Part shown: one piece after another, positions 7,460 to 10,776 of the stretch
How positions within the stretch are numbered: position 1 is the first letter of the stretch
Layout: each line of letters starts with the position of its first letter
Assembly: GCA_031546805.1 (NCBI GenBank)
Contig: JAVBJW010000039.1
Span: 1 to 10,776 of the forward strand
Direction: 5' to 3'
From: Mesenet sp031546805
GTDB lineage: Bacteria > Pseudomonadota > Alphaproteobacteria > Rickettsiales > Anaplasmataceae
Length of the DNA stretch: 10,776 nucleotides
The notes under the pieces: generated by a model
Seen by the model: the letters and a program-made list of their open reading frames with translations, nothing else
The model's database searches: none
What the model was told of the DNA's origin: nothing
Translations under genes and position numbers: made by a program

Positions 7460-7780
7460 TTAATTATTTTCTATTTTATTCTGTATATATTTTACTATAT
7501 CACCTAAATTCTGCATCTTTTGTGCCTCATCATCTGATATATTAATATTAAACTCATCTTCAACTGCCATAATTACTTCAACTGTATCTAGACTATCTGC
7601 TCCTAGATCACTAAATGTTGCAGAAGAATCAAGCTGATTTATATCCTTTTTAAACTGATTTGATATAATTTTTTTTACTCTATCCTCTATGCCCACATCT
7701 AGTACTGCAGAAGTAGTAACTTCAATATCTTTTTCAATTTTATCTTTCATATTCTCATTTATTGCATTTAATTCAGCCAT
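7460..7780 (-). CDS. acpP: Acyl carrier protein with N-terminal extension
   Basis: AcpP carries growing acyl chains on a 4'-phosphopantetheine arm for fatty-acid synthesis and for lipid donors. Residues from about 30 form a standard ACP: EDRVKKIISNQF, then GADSLDTVEV with Ser63 as the attachment site, then EDEFNINISDDEA and a final helix. The protein is 106 residues against about 78 usually, because of a 28-residue charged N-terminal extension. The ATG at 7780 has an AGGA about five bases upstream, supporting the long form. The alternative is the GTG at codon 29, which would give a standard-length ACP, but I see no ribosome-binding site before it. It is the first gene of the acpP-fabF pair. 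Confidence 0.95.
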   Translation of the reverse strand: MAELNAINENMKDKIEKDIEVTTSAVLDVGIEDRVKKIISNQFKKDINQLDSSATFSDLGADSLDTVEVIMAVEDEFNINISDDEAQKMQNLGDIVKYIQNKIENN

Positions 7781-7805
7781 ATATCCTCACAACTTTACCA
7801 CTATC

Positions 7806-7819
7806 AGCAAAATTTTGCT
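7806..7819. promoter_or_regulatory. Perfect 14-bp palindrome upstream of acpP
   Basis: AGCAAAATTTTGCT is a perfect dyad 25 bases upstream of the acpP ATG. Its place between a plausible promoter zone and the start would suit an operator for a dimeric repressor. As a hairpin it would have almost no loop. No regulator is identified, and AT-rich palindromes of this length can arise by chance. Confidence 0.3.
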
Positions 7820-7961
7820 TAATATAAACAGTAGTTATTTAAAGTAACTTACTAATATTACCTTAAATATAGTACGAAATCTTTTAATACTTGCAATATT
7901 TTTTAAACCTATACTTAGTTCTTTTAAAATTTGCTTTTAAATTATAAATTTTGACTACAGC

Positions 7962-7990
7962 TTGACATTCATTACCTTAGTCTTTATCAA
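7962..7990 (+). promoter_or_regulatory. Candidate sigma-70 promoter for the iron-binding protein gene
   Basis: A perfect -35 TTGACA at 7962-7967 is followed after 17 bases by TATCAA at 7985-7990, four of six matches to the -10 consensus. Transcription would start near 7997, giving a leader of about 20 bases before the ATG at 8020. The purine-rich AAAAGA just before the ATG is only a weak ribosome-binding site. Confidence 0.5.
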
Positions 7991-8019
7991 TAAATTTGCG
8001 TTTGCTTATGTAAAAGAAT

Positions 8020-9054
8020 ATGAAAAAGTTTTTTATAGTTGCTTCAATTTTCTTAGCTGTATTGGCTTTTATACATTTTCAAAATCAAAAGTTAAATGAT
8101 GAAAAAATAGTTAATGTATATTCTTCACGAAAAGAAGAACTAATGCGTTCATTATTTAATGAATTCACAAAAGAAACAGGCATAAAAGTTAACTATATCA
8201 ATGATGATTACGCTCAATTGCTTACAAGAATGGAAAATGAAGGTGACCATACTCATGGTGACTTATTTTTAACTACTGATGTAACTAATTTAATTTCAGC
8301 AAAAAGAAAAGGGCTACTATCCGCAGTAGATTCAAAAATATTGACAGATGTAATACCAGAGAGATTTAGAGATGATGAAGGTTATTGGTTTGGTTTAACA
8401 AAAAGAACGAGGATTCTAGTTTATAACAAAGAGTTAATTGACGCAAAAGAACTCAGTACTTATGAGGATTTAGCAGATCAAAAATGGAAAGGAAAAATAC
8501 TAACACGTTCTTCTAGTAGTCCATATAATCAATCGTTAATCGCATTTATGATTGCAACTAATGGTTTAGAATATACAAAAAAATGGATTAAAGGGTTAGT
8601 CAGCAATATGGCAAGAAAGCCAAGTGGTGGCGATACAGATCAAATTTACGCGGCTGCAGTAGGTGAAGGTGCAGTTGCCATAGTCAATAGCTACTATTTT
8701 GCTAGAATATTGGCATCTGATAAGGTGCGAGATAAAAAGGCAGCTGAAAAATTAAAAGTTTTTTTTCCCAACCAAAATGATAAAGGAGCAATGGTTAATA
8801 TTAGTGGTGGTGCGGTAATAAAAAATGCAAAAAACAAAGATAATGCTATTAAATTATTAGAATTTCTGGTAAGCAAAAAAGCACAGCGCTTATACACAGA
8901 AATGAACTATGAGTACCCTATAATAAATAGTATTGAGATACCACAAATACTAGAAGCTTGGGGACATTATAAACAAAATAATTTACCTCTTCAAGAGCTT
9001 GATAAGTACCTTGCTGAGTCTATAATGATAGCAGATGAATATGGATGGAGATAA
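8020..9054 (+). CDS. fbpA: Ferric iron ABC transporter periplasmic-binding protein (FbpA/FutA type)
   Basis: This protein is expected to bind Fe3+ in the periplasm and hand it to an ABC importer. At 344 residues it has the usual length of the family. A hydrophobic segment at 4-19 after two lysines is an uncleaved anchor or signal peptide; there is no lipobox Cys. The first lobe starts VNVYSSRKEE (31-40). Family-typical features follow: GDLFLTTD (80-87), WFGLTKRTRILVYNK (123-137), SSSPYNQSL (165-173) and NSYYFARI (223-230). Tyr225 and Tyr226 are the paired iron-ligand tyrosines. Tyr34 and Tyr169 sit where FutA-like proteins place further tyrosine ligands. The His of classical FbpA is absent, so a tyrosine-rich site is more likely. 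No permease or ATPase gene is adjacent. The substrate is inferred from family. Confidence 0.87.
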   Translation: MKKFFIVASIFLAVLAFIHFQNQKLNDEKIVNVYSSRKEELMRSLFNEFTKETGIKVNYINDDYAQLLTRMENEGDHTHGDLFLTTDVTNLISAKRKGLLSAVDSKILTDVIPERFRDDEGYWFGLTKRTRILVYNKELIDAKELSTYEDLADQKWKGKILTRSSSSPYNQSLIAFMIATNGLEYTKKWIKGLVSNMARKPSGGDTDQIYAAAVGEGAVAIVNSYYFARILASDKVRDKKAAEKLKVFFPNQNDKGAMVNISGGAVIKNAKNKDNAIKLLEFLVSKKAQRLYTEMNYEYPIINSIEIPQILEAWGHYKQNNLPLQELDKYLAESIMIADEYGWR

Positions 9055-9105
9055 TTTAACTACTCTTAAAATAAATGATAAACTTCAGTCATAGCTTTAT
9101 CAACA

Positions 9106-9148
9106 AAAAGTTGTCAGCTTGTTGCATTTGAGGGCTGAGCCAACTTTT
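9106..9148 (+). terminator. Hairpin between the iron-binding gene and fumC
   Basis: AAAAGTTG (9106-9113) and TCAGC (9114-9118) pair with GCTGA (9134-9138) and CAACTTTT (9141-9148), with a two-base GC bulge and a 15-base loop. The stem starts 51 bases after the stop codon at 9054 and ends in a T4 run, so it probably acts as a terminator of that gene. The T-run is short, so termination may be leaky and let some transcripts reach fumC. Confidence 0.55.
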
Positions 9149-9201
9149 AATTGTATGCTATGCCATGAGGACAAAAAATGTAATAGTGATTGGAGAAAAG
9201 T

Positions 9202-10593
9202 ATGAGCAATATTAGAACAGAGTTCGATAGTTTAGGAGAAGTGACTGTGCCAAGTAGTCGCTACTGGGGAGCACAAACTCAGCGCTCCTTAGAGAATTTT
9301 AAAATTGGTTCAGAAAAAATGCCAAAACCGTTAATTAAAGCCTTAGCTATAGTAAAACTTGCTGCAGCACGTGTTAATATGAAGCACAAAACTATCGAAG
9401 CAGATATAGGTAATGCAATATGTCAAGCATCAGAAGAAATAATTAATGGAAAGTTCGATGACGAGTTTCCACTTGTGATTTGGCAGACTGGTTCTGGTAC
9501 TCAAACAAATATGAATATTAATGAAGTAATTTCTAATCGAGCAATAGAGATAATTGGAGGAGAGATTGGAAGTAAATCTCCAGTACATCCAAATGATCAT
9601 GTTAACTATGGGCAGTCTTCAAATGATACCTTTCCAACAGCAATGCACATAGCAACAGCTATTAAGATAAATAATTTACTTATTCCTAACATGCAAAAAT
9701 TATATGAAACACTACATTTAAAATCAGAGGAATTTGCAAATATTATTAAAATCGGACGTACTCACCTTCAGGATGCAACGCCACTTACATTAGGACAAGA
9801 ATTTTCTGGCTATGCAGTTCAAGTTCAAAAAGGCATTGGAAGAGTAAAGGTTGCTTTAACCAACATCTATGAACTTGCACAAGGAGGAACAGCAGTTGGT
9901 ACAGGTTTAAATACTAAGAAAAACTTCGCTTCAGACTTTGCAACAGAAGTAGCAAACATAACAAGTTTACCTTTTATAACAGCACAAAATAAGTTTGAAG
10001 CATTAGCAGCAAATGATGCTCTGGTTGAACTGAGTGGTGCACTCAATACGGTTGCAGTGAGTATTATGAAGATTGCTAACGACATAAGGCTTTTAGCATC
10101 AGGACCAAGGTGTGGTATTGGGGAGATTATATTACCAACTAATGAACCTGGATCTTCAATTATGCCAGGAAAGGTAAACCCCACTCAATGCGAGGCAGTT
10201 ACCATGGTATGCGCACAAGTAATGGGAAATCATACAACTGTTACAATTTCAGGTAGCAATGGTCATTTTGAATTAAATGTCTTCAAGCCAGTGATGATAT
10301 ATAATGTACTGCAATCAATTAGGCTTTTAGCTGATGCTAGCATTAATTTCAATGATAAGTGCATTATTGGAATTGAAGCTAATAGGGAAAGAATATCATA
10401 TTTATTGAATCAATCTTTAATGCTAGTTACTGCCCTAAATACTCACATAGGTTACGATAACGCAGCAAAAATAGCAAAAACTGCTCATGAAAGAAATATT
10501 ACTCTCAAAGAAGCTGCGATAGAGCTTAGGTTACTTGATGAACAGACATTTGATAAAATAGTTAAACCAGAAAATATGGTAAATTCTAGATAA
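9202..10593 (+). CDS. fumC: Fumarate hydratase class II
   Basis: FumC is the iron-free, heat-stable tetrameric fumarase that interconverts fumarate and (S)-malate in the TCA cycle. I place the start at the ATG at 9202, with GGAG six bases upstream; this gives 463 residues against 467 in E. coli. A TTG at 9190 would add four residues but has no such site. Motifs match E. coli numbering: TGSGTQTNMNINEV (96-109), the SSNDTFP segment (139-145), catalytic base His188 in GRTHLQDATPLT, and the flexible signature loop GSSIMPGKVNP (317-327) with Ser318, Lys324 and Asn326. NGHFELNVFKP (353-363) is also intact. The family member could be mistaken for aspartase or argininosuccinate lyase, but the overall match to FumC is clear. 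It is read in the same direction as the iron-binding gene but separated by a hairpin. Confidence 0.97.
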   Translation: MSNIRTEFDSLGEVTVPSSRYWGAQTQRSLENFKIGSEKMPKPLIKALAIVKLAAARVNMKHKTIEADIGNAICQASEEIINGKFDDEFPLVIWQTGSGTQTNMNINEVISNRAIEIIGGEIGSKSPVHPNDHVNYGQSSNDTFPTAMHIATAIKINNLLIPNMQKLYETLHLKSEEFANIIKIGRTHLQDATPLTLGQEFSGYAVQVQKGIGRVKVALTNIYELAQGGTAVGTGLNTKKNFASDFATEVANITSLPFITAQNKFEALAANDALVELSGALNTVAVSIMKIANDIRLLASGPRCGIGEIILPTNEPGSSIMPGKVNPTQCEAVTMVCAQVMGNHTTVTISGSNGHFELNVFKPVMIYNVLQSIRLLADASINFNDKCIIGIEANRERISYLLNQSLMLVTALNTHIGYDNAAKIAKTAHERNITLKEAAIELRLLDEQTFDKIVKPENMVNSR

Positions 10594-10776
10594 GAACTTA
10601 TAATTACCAACAAGTACAAAAGTAAGCTATATGAGAATAATCTGTACTAACCAAAACTTAATCTGACAAATGAGAATTAACTGACAGAAAAATTGAAAAA
10701 CTAATATTAGAATCTTTTTTTATGTTACTAATGTTTTTCTGAAAAGCAATATATCAATAAAGTTTGTATAGGGTAG

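Noticed and set aside
9190..9201. TTG start giving fumC four extra residues
   Set aside because: The GGAG at 9192-9195 is correctly spaced for the ATG at 9202 and would lie inside the longer coding sequence; the shorter form also aligns with E. coli numbering.
9165..9215. Short ORF from the ATG at 9165 overlapping the fumC start
   Set aside because: Sixteen codons with no clear ribosome-binding site of its own; fumC already has a good site, so no role is needed.
9867..10184. 105-codon minus-strand ORF
   Set aside because: Antisense to the conserved core of fumC.
10701..10721. CTAATATTAG followed by a run of T as a fumC terminator
   Set aside because: The palindrome is all weak pairs with no room for a loop, and it lies over 100 bases after the stop; not supportable. 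The rest of 10594-10776 shows nothing clear.
1..10776. tRNA, rRNA, CRISPR array or defence/toxin-antitoxin system
   Set aside because: No cloverleaf, rRNA-like segment, spaced direct repeats or small paired toxin-antitoxin genes were seen in any of the gaps.

Overview
The window is an AT-rich, gene-dense stretch of housekeeping genes broken by insertion-sequence remains. It best fits an intracellular alphaproteobacterium of the Anaplasmataceae, most likely Wolbachia. The basis is the low GC content, the mix of core genes (clpA, nadE, rnd, acpP-fabF, an Fe3+-binding protein, fumC) scattered without the operons seen in free-living bacteria, and decayed IS4- and IS5-type transposase fragments. 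The genus is inferred from gene content and style, not from a marker gene.

Layout. From 1 to about 660 lies a gene-poor, decayed stretch: an unidentified reading frame at the left edge, a truncated IS4-family transposase N-terminus, a possible further ORF remnant and a strong imperfect hairpin. Next comes a minus-strand block: clpA (Clp unfoldase), nadE (NAD synthetase) and rnd (RNase D), read in the order rnd, nadE, clpA. A 385-bp gap (5800-6184) holds a candidate rnd promoter, a short leader ORF and a degraded IS5-type element ending right beside the fabF stop codon. The minus-strand pair acpP-fabF follows, six bases apart. A 239-bp divergent intergenic region (7781-8019) separates it from the plus-strand genes: a FbpA/FutA-type iron-binding protein and, after a hairpin, class II fumarase fumC. 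The last 183 bases hold no gene I can support.

How the genes fit together. These are largely independent core functions: protein turnover (ClpA), NAD synthesis (NadE), RNA processing (RNase D), fatty-acid elongation (AcpP carrier plus FabF condensing enzyme), ferric iron uptake (FbpA-like) and the TCA cycle (FumC). I see no defence system, secretion system, CRISPR array, tRNA, rRNA or obvious new multi-gene system. The most interesting signal is inside nadE: the synthetase half looks intact, but the glutaminase half appears to have lost two of its three catalytic residues. Smaller points are an N-terminally extended acyl carrier protein, short leader ORFs overlapping the starts of rnd and clpA, and a perfect 14-bp palindrome upstream of acpP.
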